Assembly (NCBI GenBank): GCA_947624075.1
Contig: CANQIM010000014.1
Span: forward strand, 1 to 15,830
From: an uncultured Bacilli bacterium
GTDB taxonomy: Bacteria > Bacillota_I > Bacilli_A > RF39 > UBA660
DNA: 15,830 bases
Direction: 5' to 3'
Made by a program: the position numbers and the translations under genes. Positions 6,367 through 13,993 of the stretch are shown here, one piece after another; positions within the stretch are counted from its first letter, which is position 1, and every line of letters starts with the position of its first letter. Under the pieces are notes generated by a model. It saw nothing but the letters and a program-made list of their open reading frames with translations, was not told the DNA's origin and ran no database searches.

Positions 6367-8643
6367 TTAACAATTTATTCCTTTTATTTTCTTTTCTTCA
6401 AATTCATCTGTATAAATTATTTTTTTCTTCTTTGGTTTATTTAAATTTTTTCTTTCTAAGACAATGAAGATGATTGTCGCAATATAGATAGATGAATAAG
6501 TTCCACAAATAAGTCCAAATAACATAGCCATATTAAATGGAAGAATCTCTCTTGAGCCTAGGAAGATTAGGAAAAGGACTGGTAAAATTGTCGTAATAGA
6601 TGTATAAATCGTTCTACCAAAAGTTTGACGAATACTTAGATTACAAACTTCTTCTAATTTTGAAGCATCTAATTTTTTACTATCTACATCTTTTAAATTT
6701 TCTCTAATTCTATCAAAAGAGACTATTGTATCATTGATTGAATAACCAATAATAGCAAGAATTGCTGCTATGAACATTGAAGAAACTTCTAAACGGAATA
6801 TAGCAAATAAACTAAATACTATTACAACATCATGTACTAAAGCAACTACACCAGCTACAGCATAACTTAATTTAAAGCGTAGTGATACATAAATAATTAT
6901 GCCAATTAGAGCTAGGAAAACGGCTAAACATGCATTTTTGATAAGTTCCTTTTTTACAATGTTAGAAACAACGCCAATATTTACTTTAGCTTCATATTTT
7001 TCTTCAAAATAAGAATTTGTCTCTTTTACTTTTTCACCATCCAATGCCTTGGCAACACGAAGCGTTATCTCATCATCATTTTTAGTAATACTTTCTGCTT
7101 CTAAACCTAACTCTTTTAAATCAGCTTTTAATTCTTTGTTAGCAATATTTTTAGTTGTGGAAATAGTTATATCAGTTCCAGCCTTGTAGTCAATACCAAG
7201 ATTTAAACCTTTAGTAGCAAAGAAAATGGCGCCGATTATCGCAACTGTCAAAGAAAGTAAAACACAAAAAGCTTTATGCTTTAAAAAGTTAGTATTTTTA
7301 AATGGTTCAACTTTAACGCTTTCATTTTTATTAACATTTGGAATATCTTCTTTCTTTACCTTGATAAAGAAATTAGTTTTATCATTGAAATAGTCATTTT
7401 TTAAGAATAATTTTAGTAAAACTCTAGTTAAGAATACCATTGTAAACATTGTTACAACTATAGTAATAATTAACATAGTAGCAAAACCTTTAATACTTGA
7501 TTCACCAAAGACAAACATTATAATAGCAACGATTAATGTTGTAAGATTAGCATCAACTATAGAACTAATGCTTTGTTTTGATCCTTCTTTAAAAGCTACT
7601 TTTAAACTCTTACCTTTATATAATTCTTCTTTAATACGGGCAAATGTTATAACATTGGAATCAACAGCCATACCAATACCTAGTACTAAAGCAGCAATTC
7701 CAGGAAGAGTTAAAACACCACCAACTACCCAGAAAACCGCAAATACCAAAATGGTATAAATCATCATTGAAACAGCAGAAACAAATCCTGCAAAATGATA
7801 AACAAAAATTAATAATATAATAATTGAAACAATACCAATAATACCAGCAATTAAAGTCTTTTGAAGAGTTTGATCTCCAAAACTAGCTCCTACTGTTTTA
7901 GATGAAATTTCCGTTAATTTACTAGGAAGAGATCCACTATTAATTAAATCAACTAGGTTGCTAACCTCTTCTTCAGTAAAGCTTCCTTGAATTATTACGT
8001 CACTAGCAAATCCTTGGGATACAGTTGCGGCACTTAAACAATTTGAACCACTTGTTCCACACATATTAGATTCTTTAGAAAAACTATCACTTAATTCATT
8101 AAAGTCAAGCCAAATAACAATCATATTTTTTTCCATATCTTTGACTTTATTGGTAACTTCATAGAATTTATCTTTATCTTTAACACTTAATGCAACAGCG
8201 GGATTACCTGCTGAATCTTGACCAATCTTAGCACCACCAGCTTTTAAAACATCACTAGTCATTAAAAGATTATCATCAGTATCACGGAATGATAAAGTCG
8301 CAACGGTAGATAATTGAGTACGTGCTTCTTCAGGATTTTTTACTCCAGCAAGTTTTACTCTTATTTTATCATTTCCTTCTAAAATAATTTCAGGTTCACT
8401 AACCCCTAAGCTATCTATTCTTTTACTTAAAGTTTTGTATGTTGCTGTCAACTTAGAGTTAGTCATCTTAGATCCATCAATAGATTCTGCTTTATATAAT
8501 ACCTCAAACCCACCTTGTAAATCTAAACCAAACTTTAGATTTTGGAATAAAGGAATAAATAAAAAGCATATTAAAACAACTAATAAAATTAAAACAGTAG
8601 TCGTTATAACAAAACGTTTCGTTCCTGTCTTTTCTTTTTTCAT
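6367..8643 (-). CDS. secDF: Fused protein-export membrane protein SecDF
   Basis: Auxiliary subunit of the Sec translocon that uses the proton-motive force to help pull proteins across the membrane. It is a SecD-SecF fusion of 758 residues, as in B. subtilis. TM1 spans about 11-33, followed by DLQGGFEVLYKAE (41-53) and a large extracytoplasmic P1 domain to about 255. SecD TM2-6 lie at about 262-415 and include GMAVDSNVI with Asp328. A linker leads to SecF TM1 (about 457-477), its P4 domain, and TM segments from 568 with HD at 604-605 and NDTIVSFDRIREN at 637-649. Asp328, Asp605 and the conserved Arg match the proton-relay residues described for SecDF. Oddities: SecF has GIDYKAGT where GIDFxGGT is usual, and the P1 domain carries Cys195 and Cys202 in a short loop. 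AGGTGAGG precedes the ATG. It lies between comN and relA. Confidence 0.97.
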   Translation of the reverse strand: MKKEKTGTKRFVITTTVLILLVVLICFLFIPLFQNLKFGLDLQGGFEVLYKAESIDGSKMTNSKLTATYKTLSKRIDSLGVSEPEIILEGNDKIRVKLAGVKNPEEARTQLSTVATLSFRDTDDNLLMTSDVLKAGGAKIGQDSAGNPAVALSVKDKDKFYEVTNKVKDMEKNMIVIWLDFNELSDSFSKESNMCGTSGSNCLSAATVSQGFASDVIIQGSFTEEEVSNLVDLINSGSLPSKLTEISSKTVGASFGDQTLQKTLIAGIIGIVSIIILLIFVYHFAGFVSAVSMMIYTILVFAVFWVVGGVLTLPGIAALVLGIGMAVDSNVITFARIKEELYKGKSLKVAFKEGSKQSISSIVDANLTTLIVAIIMFVFGESSIKGFATMLIITIVVTMFTMVFLTRVLLKLFLKNDYFNDKTNFFIKVKKEDIPNVNKNESVKVEPFKNTNFLKHKAFCVLLSLTVAIIGAIFFATKGLNLGIDYKAGTDITISTTKNIANKELKADLKELGLEAESITKNDDEITLRVAKALDGEKVKETNSYFEEKYEAKVNIGVVSNIVKKELIKNACLAVFLALIGIIIYVSLRFKLSYAVAGVVALVHDVVIVFSLFAIFRLEVSSMFIAAILAIIGYSINDTIVSFDRIRENLKDVDSKKLDASKLEEVCNLSIRQTFGRTIYTSITTILPVLFLIFLGSREILPFNMAMLFGLICGTYSSIYIATIIFIVLERKNLNKPKKKKIIYTDEFEEKKIKGINC

Positions 8644-8667
8644 TTTTACCTCACCTCTACATTTTTA

Positions 8668-8937
8668 TTAGTTAAAATATTTAGTTCTTCTACTTCTTGT
8701 CATCTTACCTTTTAAATATTCATCAATTTTCTTTTCATTAATATGCATGATGTCACTAACAATATCAGATAACATCAAATTTTTAGAAGCTTTCCACTTT
8801 TGCTCAATTAGATAATTCCAAATATCAATATCAGTAATATAAGGATAACCAAGTCTATGTAATTCCACTTCTTTAGCCTGTAAAGCTGGGTGAACACGAG
8901 TGTAAAGTTCTTCCTTGGTAGAAAATTCAAATTCCAT
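8668..8937 (-). CDS. comN: ComN-like post-transcriptional regulator
   Basis: Small soluble protein of 89 residues resembling the B. subtilis ComN (YrzD) family. ComN acts post-transcriptionally on comE mRNA and interacts with DivIVA. The recognisable pattern is the early LxxKxxELHRLGYPYITDIDIWNYL segment in outline, then KWKASKNLMLSDIVSDIM and a basic end (KGKMTRSRRTK). In B. subtilis comN is also next to secDF, which supports the call. I chose the ATG at 8935-8937: AAAAAGG lies about 12 bases upstream, a little long, whereas a TTG at 8947-8949 would directly abut that site. It is the first gene after an extended -10 promoter and sits 24 bases before secDF. No competence genes are visible here, so the cellular role in this organism is inferred from the family only. 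Confidence 0.72.
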   Translation of the reverse strand: MEFEFSTKEELYTRVHPALQAKEVELHRLGYPYITDIDIWNYLIEQKWKASKNLMLSDIVSDIMHINEKKIDEYLKGKMTRSRRTKYFN

Positions 8938-8969
8938 AAAAGACCACAACCTTTTTCAGAACTAATTTT

Positions 8970-8999
8970 ATTATATCAAATTTTAGGTATTTTTAAAGT
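8970..8999 (-). promoter_or_regulatory. Extended -10 promoter for comN-secDF-relA-dtd operon
   Basis: TATAAT at 8970-8975 is preceded by TG one base away (TGATATAAT), a textbook extended -10 element. The -35 region is poor (CTTTAA at 17 bases), which extended -10 promoters tolerate. It lies directly downstream of the xerC terminator and about 30 bases before the comN start, so it separates the two operons. Confidence 0.7.
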
Positions 9000-9004
9000 A
9001 TAAA

Positions 9005-9039
9005 AGAAAAAAATCGTTAAAAAATAATGATTTAACGAT
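9005..9039 (-). terminator. Intrinsic terminator after xerC
   Basis: A perfect nine-pair stem, ATCGTTAAA (9031-9039) with TTTAACGAT (9013-9021), encloses a nine-base loop and is followed by a run of seven T residues in the direction of transcription. It begins within a few bases of the xerC stop and marks the end of the rbgA-to-xerC transcription unit. Confidence 0.88.
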
Positions 9040-9042
9040 AAT

Positions 9043-9942
9043 TTAGTCATCCTTTTTAGCTCGAGGAAAAGTATTATAATATACTTCTTTTAATCTATCG
9101 GATGTAACATGAGTATATATTTGTGTAGCTTTAATACTTTCATGTCCTAATAATTTTTGAACAGATGTTAAGTCACAGCCTTCATTTAAAAGATGGGTAG
9201 CAAAAGAATGTCTAATCATATGAGGAGAAATATTTTTAGTAATACTACTCTTTTTAATAATTTGATCTAAAATATAGCGTACTCCTCGTTCAGTTAACTT
9301 TTCACCATTATTATTCAAAAATAAGTAAGGACTTTTCTTTAAATTAAGACGATTGTAACCATCACTTAAATATAAAGAAAGTGCTTCTTCACAGTAATCA
9401 CCAAAATTAGCATAACGTTCTTTATTACCTTTTCCCAGAATAATAATTGTTTTATTACTCTCATTTATATCAGAAACTTTTATATTAACAAGTTCCCCAA
9501 CTCGAACCCCAGTTGCATAAAGTAATTCTAAAATTAAAGAATCTCTTTGTCCTAAAGGTGTTGATTTATTTGGAATATTAAAAAGCTCTTCTAATTCATT
9601 ATATTCAAAATAACGAGGTAATTTTTTTTGTTTTTTAGGACCTGAGACTAAAGAAAAGACATTATTTTTAACAATTTTTTCATTAGCTAAAAAACGATAA
9701 AAACTTCTTAAGGAACTTAGCTTCCTATCAATCGAAGAATTAGTATCTTTTTTTTCTTCCTTTAAATACATCAAATAAAAACGTATATCAGTATATTCTA
9801 AGCTTTTAAAATCTAAGCTTTCTTTGTTTAAATAATTTAAAAATTCAACTATATCGTTATAATAATTTTCTAAAGTATAATGTGAATAGTTCTTTTGAAA
9901 TTGCAAATAATCAAGATATTTTTGGAGGGTTTCTTCCATCAT
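9043..9942 (-). CDS. xerC: Tyrosine recombinase XerC
   Basis: Site-specific recombinase that, with a partner Xer protein, resolves chromosome dimers at dif near the replication terminus. At 299 residues it has the standard Xer length. An N-terminal SAM-like core-binding domain (about 1-95) precedes the catalytic domain with Arg147 (TGVRVGEL), Lys171 (GKGNKER), His241 and Arg244 (SPHMIRHSFATHLL), His267 (LGHES) and the nucleophile Tyr276 (IYTHV). All six catalytic positions match the Xer pattern. It starts at the first of two ATGs, behind AGAGGG, and overlaps the upstream gene by four bases (ATGA). XerC is preferred over XerD because B. subtilis has its XerC homologue (codV) downstream of topA. 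There are no phage genes or att-like repeats to suggest an integrase. The XerC/XerD choice is less sure than the family. Confidence 0.88.
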   Translation of the reverse strand: MMEETLQKYLDYLQFQKNYSHYTLENYYNDIVEFLNYLNKESLDFKSLEYTDIRFYLMYLKEEKKDTNSSIDRKLSSLRSFYRFLANEKIVKNNVFSLVSGPKKQKKLPRYFEYNELEELFNIPNKSTPLGQRDSLILELLYATGVRVGELVNIKVSDINESNKTIIILGKGNKERYANFGDYCEEALSLYLSDGYNRLNLKKSPYLFLNNNGEKLTERGVRYILDQIIKKSSITKNISPHMIRHSFATHLLNEGCDLTSVQKLLGHESIKATQIYTHVTSDRLKEVYYNTFPRAKKDD

Positions 9943-11330
9943 TTAACCCTCTTTCCAGGATTATTTTCAAACTCTTGTAATCTTGCAAGATACCTTTTAT
10001 AGATTAAAACCCATAAATATATTTTATCTAATTCCTTCGTATTTTTTAATTTTTTAGAAATACTTTCTTCATCAAGACGTATTTCTCTTTCTAATAAAAA
10101 GGTGTTACCATAGTTGGCAAGGCTTTTAGCATATTCATTCTTATGAGCAGTATAAGTCTCTAAAAGTAAAGCTAAACTATTAGGTAAAAGATTTTCCAAA
10201 GATTGCTGTTCCAATGAAGTTAAAGGACAGTCATTAGAAAAGAAATCTGACTTTACATTTTGCCTATTAAAAGAAAAATTTAAAAAGGAAAATGGAAGCT
10301 GATAAAAAGTTTGCATAATTTCTTTTCTTTTTTCTTCTATAGAAATATTTGGTATTTCTGGAAGTTGTCCAGTTTCATAAAAATCTTTTAATTCAGAATT
10401 CACTTCTTCTGTTACTTCCAGTTGTTGTTTTACTTGCTGATCACCTTCAAAAAGTTTTTCTCTTTCTTCTTTTTCCTTGGATGAGTTTTCTTCTTTCTTA
10501 TTTGTAATGTTTGACACAGAACTTTCAGTACTTTTTTTCTCATTGCTTTGAAAATTATCTTCTTCAATGCTTACCTTTTGAGCTAATTCAGTGTAGTCAT
10601 CATCAAAAAGACTATATTGACCTGGAAGATAATCCTTATCAAGAATTTCTAAAAGCAAGGATTCTATTTTCTTGCGTGAAGCACCATTTTCATTTAAAAA
10701 ATCAACATTATTAACAAAAGGATTACCAGGCAATGTTGAAAGATAATCATAACGATTTAATGCTTCGATAATACTTCTTATGGTACTATAATTTTCAAAG
10801 ATTTGTTTATTTTGATATTTCAAACTATAACTTTGGGTGCCTTTCCAAAAAGCATTAGTTAAACGATTAGGAATATCAGTCATTTCACAAGTTAAGATGT
10901 TACGAAAATCTTCATTACTATTAGCCTTCGCAATTAACTTATTTGAAACCTTATCAATTAAACTACTTACACTTTCCTTTTGTCCACCTAAATAGGCAAA
11001 AGCGATTACTTTTAAATCATCTATTCGTTCTTTATTAAAAGGATTATATATTATTTCATGAGTTTTTATGTATGCCTTATCATTTTTCTTTATTTTTTTA
11101 GCAATAAAAAGGTCCACATTAGTTGTGTTAATATAGCCATTCTTAAACATTTGCTCAATCATTTTAGAAGCACTAGGAAATCTTGTTGTTACTAAATCAA
11201 TAGCTTCTAAAGAAAATTTATTAAGTTTAATATCTCTTCCATTTGAACCTAAATACCATCTTTCATTAATAGGTATTATTTTTACTTCATTAGTTATTTT
11301 ATCACGAGCAATTAAAGAATAAGCTTCCAC
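9939..11330 (-). CDS. Uncharacterised two-domain soluble protein
   Basis: I do not recognise this gene. About 463 residues are read from a GTG at 11328-11330, which has AAGAAGG eight bases upstream; a GTG nine bases further up directly abuts that site. There is no signal peptide or convincing membrane helix. Numbering from that upstream GTG, residues 1-250 look globular, with LGSNGRDIKL near 30-39 and LPGNPF near 203. Residues about 255-345 form a charged linker rich in Glu, Lys, Ser, Asn and Gln, probably disordered or coiled. A second helical region spans about 345-466, with aromatic YLWVLIYKRYLARL at 441-454. It overlaps xerC by four bases (ATGA) and follows another unknown gene, in the topA-xerC interval where B. 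subtilis has trmFO. Nothing in it resembles TrmFO. The operon place suggests a chromosome- or translation-linked role, but that is only inference. Confidence 0.75.
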   Translation of the reverse strand: MEAYSLIARDKITNEVKIIPINERWYLGSNGRDIKLNKFSLEAIDLVTTRFPSASKMIEQMFKNGYINTTNVDLFIAKKIKKNDKAYIKTHEIIYNPFNKERIDDLKVIAFAYLGGQKESVSSLIDKVSNKLIAKANSNEDFRNILTCEMTDIPNRLTNAFWKGTQSYSLKYQNKQIFENYSTIRSIIEALNRYDYLSTLPGNPFVNNVDFLNENGASRKKIESLLLEILDKDYLPGQYSLFDDDYTELAQKVSIEEDNFQSNEKKSTESSVSNITNKKEENSSKEKEEREKLFEGDQQVKQQLEVTEEVNSELKDFYETGQLPEIPNISIEEKRKEIMQTFYQLPFSFLNFSFNRQNVKSDFFSNDCPLTSLEQQSLENLLPNSLALLLETYTAHKNEYAKSLANYGNTFLLEREIRLDEESISKKLKNTKELDKIYLWVLIYKRYLARLQEFENNPGKRVK

Positions 11331-11375
11331 TTCTAACACCTTCTTAAACTAAATTTTTATAAAACGATTTTTTTA

Positions 11376-11918
11376 TTATCTAATAATTCTTTTTTCTTCA
11401 GTTTCCTGTGCTATATTGTTTAAATGATCTTTTATATAACGGGAAAAAAAGTAACCTTCTGGATTTTCAAACCTTTCTTGCAAAAATTGATTTAGTAGTT
11501 TTAAACATAATTCCTTATTTTTATAGGCTACACCATAAGCAAAGTAAAGATTTTCTTCAGATGTATAGTAGTCCTTTATACTTTGATAAAATTTTTTTAT
11601 AGTATCAAAATCAGTTAAATAGTTTTCTATTTCTTTTTTGAAATCAGCAAGTAAAGGACGTGTTTGGAAATTTATAGAAAGATACTTTTCTTCTCCAATT
11701 TCTTCATCATTAAAATTGTACAAATATAAAGAATCTAAAGGAAGAGTATCTGGTCGATAAGCAATAAGAAATTGCCCTTCTCTTTCTGCTAGATTATATT
11801 TTGCACGTAAATTTTCCACTGTTCTTAAAGCATAAGTATCTTCATCAATATCTTTTAATTCTTTTGTTTCTAAAATAAATTCCTCAGTTGGTGTTTTGAA
11901 AATTAAATTAGCTTCCAT
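11376..11918 (-). CDS. Uncharacterised acidic soluble protein
   Basis: I do not recognise this gene. The 180-residue product is acidic and has no signal peptide, membrane helix, Cys cluster or known catalytic motif that I can see. The N-terminal third alternates strand-like stretches (NLIFKTPTEEFILETKEL, then FLIAYRPDTLPL). The rest is mostly helical, with many Tyr, Phe, Lys and Glu residues (KKFYQSIKDYYTSEENLYF). A good site, AAAGGAG, lies before the ATG, 13 bases after the topA stop, so it is cotranscribed with topA. The intact frame, strong binding site and position between topA and another unknown gene support a real gene. The two unknowns may work together, but no sequence feature proves it. 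Confidence 0.78.
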   Translation of the reverse strand: MEANLIFKTPTEEFILETKELKDIDEDTYALRTVENLRAKYNLAEREGQFLIAYRPDTLPLDSLYLYNFNDEEIGEEKYLSINFQTRPLLADFKKEIENYLTDFDTIKKFYQSIKDYYTSEENLYFAYGVAYKNKELCLKLLNQFLQERFENPEGYFFSRYIKDHLNNIAQETEEKRIIR

Positions 11919-11931
11919 CTTTTACTCCTTT

Positions 11932-13962
11932 TTAATCGCTTTCCTTAGTATAATCACAAGATGAGCACTTTATCTTACCATTTTTTTCAACTAAATAAGC
12001 TTTACAATTAGGACATTTTTCATCTAATGGTTTATCCCATGAAGCAAATTTGCATTTAGGATAATTGCTACAACCATAGAAAACTTTGCCTTTCTTTGTT
12101 TTTCTTTCAATAATTGTACCATCACAATTAGGACATGGCATAATTTCTGTAACTTTCTTTTCTTCTTTCTTGATGTATTTACATTTTGGGTAATTAGAAC
12201 AAGCGGTAAACTCACCATAACGACCTTTTCTTACAACCAAAGGATTGCCACATTCTGGACATTTCTCTCCAGTTTCTACAGGAGCTTTCTTCTCCATATC
12301 AGTAAAGGCATCTTTTACGCGGGGTTCAAACAATTTATAAAAATCAGCTAAAACATTATTCCAGACTAATTTACCATCAGCTATTTCATCTAATTCACTT
12401 TCCATATCACGTGTGTATTCCACATTGATAAGATCACTGAAAAATTCTTGAAGTTTGTCAGTTGTCTCAATACCCATCTCTGTTGGTTTAAATTTTTTAT
12501 CTTCCATTTCAACATAATTTCTTTCTTTTATAGTATCAATAGTTTTGGCATATGTTGATGGACGACCTATACCTAATTCTTCCATTTCTTTGATAAGTTT
12601 AGCTTCTGTATATCTGCTTGGTGGTTTAGTGAAATGTTGCTCACAAGAAACATCATTAGTAATAGCTTGTTCTTCGGTTTTAATTTCTGGCAAGATTTTG
12701 TCTTCACTACTTTCATAATCCTTGTAAACTTTTAAATAACCTTCAAATAAAAGGATTTGTCCTGTTGTTTTAAATTTGTAATCATTATTATCAAAAATAA
12801 TAGTAGTTTGATTTACTGTAGCATCAGCCATTAAAGAAGCAAGTGTCCTTTTATAAATTAAACTATATAATTTAAATTCATCATTTGATAAAAATTTCTT
12901 CACTTTTAAGGGCTCTCTCATAACACTTGTAGGACGTATTCCTTCGTGAGCATCTTGCACATTTTCTGTATTTTTAGCTTTTTTGATATGGCCTTTATAA
13001 TCTTTACCATAATTTTTCTCAATATAAGCCATGGCTTGTTTGACAAAGTCATCAGATAAACGAATGGAATCAGTTCTCATATAGGTAATTAAACCTACTG
13101 TTTCATTTTCAAGATCAATTCCTTCATAAAGTTTTTGCGCAATACTCATTGTTTTTTTTGCTGAAAAACCTAGCTTAGTTGAGGCTTCTTGCTGAAGGGT
13201 TGATGTAATGAATGGATATTTGCTCTTACGACTTTTTTCTTTTTTCTCAACTGATTCAACTGTATAAGTATCACTTAATTTGGCTAAGACAGCTTGTGCT
13301 TCTTCTTCACATTTTAACTCTATATCATCTTTTTTATATTTAAAAAGTTCAGCTTCATACTCAGGAAAGATAGCTGTTATTGTCCAATATTCTTCAGGAT
13401 TAAAAGCTTCTATTTCTCTTTCACGGTCAACGATTAATTTTAAAGCCACACTTTGAACACGACCAGCACTTTTAGCACCAATTTTGCTCTGAAGTAATTT
13501 TGATAAACGAAAACCTATAATACGGTCTAGAATTCTTCTTGTTTCTTGACTCTTTACAAGGTTATCATCAATAACAGTAGGATTTTTCATAGCTTCTAAA
13601 ACTTTATCATGAGTAATTTCATTAAATAAAACACGCTTGTAATTTTTATCTTTTATACCAAGAGCATCTTTTAAATGCCAGGCAATAGCTTCTCCCTCAC
13701 GATCAGGGTCGCTAGCAAGATAAACTAAATCACTATTTTTGACATCCTTTTTTAAATCATTTATTACTTTTGTTTTTCCTTTGATAGCAACATAGTTGGG
13801 TTTAAAACCATTTTCTATATCAACACCTAAGCCATATTGACCTGTTGTTGCTAAATCACGAATATGACCTTTTGAAGAAACAACTTTATAATCACTACCT
13901 AAATACTTTTCAATAGTTTTACTTTTACTTGGGCTTTCGACGATAACTAAATTTTTAGGCAT
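11932..13962 (-). CDS. topA: DNA topoisomerase I (type IA)
   Basis: Relaxes negative supercoils by a single-strand cut through a 5'-phosphotyrosine. About 676 residues from the ATG at 13960-13962. The Toprim domain opens NLVIVESPSKSKTIEKYLG and has DPDREGEAIAWHL near 85-97. The active-site Tyr is in GLITYMRTDS (about residue 294), and the IGRPSTYA motif lies in the C-terminal part of the core. Three C4 zinc-ribbon modules end the protein: CPECG...CSNYPKC, CPNCD...CSNYPKC and CPNCK...CSSC, like typical Firmicute TopA. I prefer this ATG over a GTG nine bases upstream because GAAAGGGAA nearly abuts the GTG, while it sits roughly 10 bases from the ATG. It lies between rnhB and the first unknown gene in one operon. 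Identity is very secure. Confidence 0.97.
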   Translation of the reverse strand: MPKNLVIVESPSKSKTIEKYLGSDYKVVSSKGHIRDLATTGQYGLGVDIENGFKPNYVAIKGKTKVINDLKKDVKNSDLVYLASDPDREGEAIAWHLKDALGIKDKNYKRVLFNEITHDKVLEAMKNPTVIDDNLVKSQETRRILDRIIGFRLSKLLQSKIGAKSAGRVQSVALKLIVDREREIEAFNPEEYWTITAIFPEYEAELFKYKKDDIELKCEEEAQAVLAKLSDTYTVESVEKKEKSRKSKYPFITSTLQQEASTKLGFSAKKTMSIAQKLYEGIDLENETVGLITYMRTDSIRLSDDFVKQAMAYIEKNYGKDYKGHIKKAKNTENVQDAHEGIRPTSVMREPLKVKKFLSNDEFKLYSLIYKRTLASLMADATVNQTTIIFDNNDYKFKTTGQILLFEGYLKVYKDYESSEDKILPEIKTEEQAITNDVSCEQHFTKPPSRYTEAKLIKEMEELGIGRPSTYAKTIDTIKERNYVEMEDKKFKPTEMGIETTDKLQEFFSDLINVEYTRDMESELDEIADGKLVWNNVLADFYKLFEPRVKDAFTDMEKKAPVETGEKCPECGNPLVVRKGRYGEFTACSNYPKCKYIKKEEKKVTEIMPCPNCDGTIIERKTKKGKVFYGCSNYPKCKFASWDKPLDEKCPNCKAYLVEKNGKIKCSSCDYTKESD

Positions 13963-13993
13963 AACTAACACTTCCCTTTCATTTATACTTATA

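Noticed and set aside
9043..9942. Tyrosine recombinase as evidence of an integrated phage or island
   Set aside because: Length, catalytic motifs and position downstream of topA fit housekeeping XerC; no att-like repeats, tRNA gene or phage genes are nearby.
12024..12218. Minus-strand open frame of 64 codons inside topA
   Set aside because: It is a shifted reading of the TopA zinc-ribbon region; the correct frame shows intact Cys modules, so there is no frameshift or separate gene.
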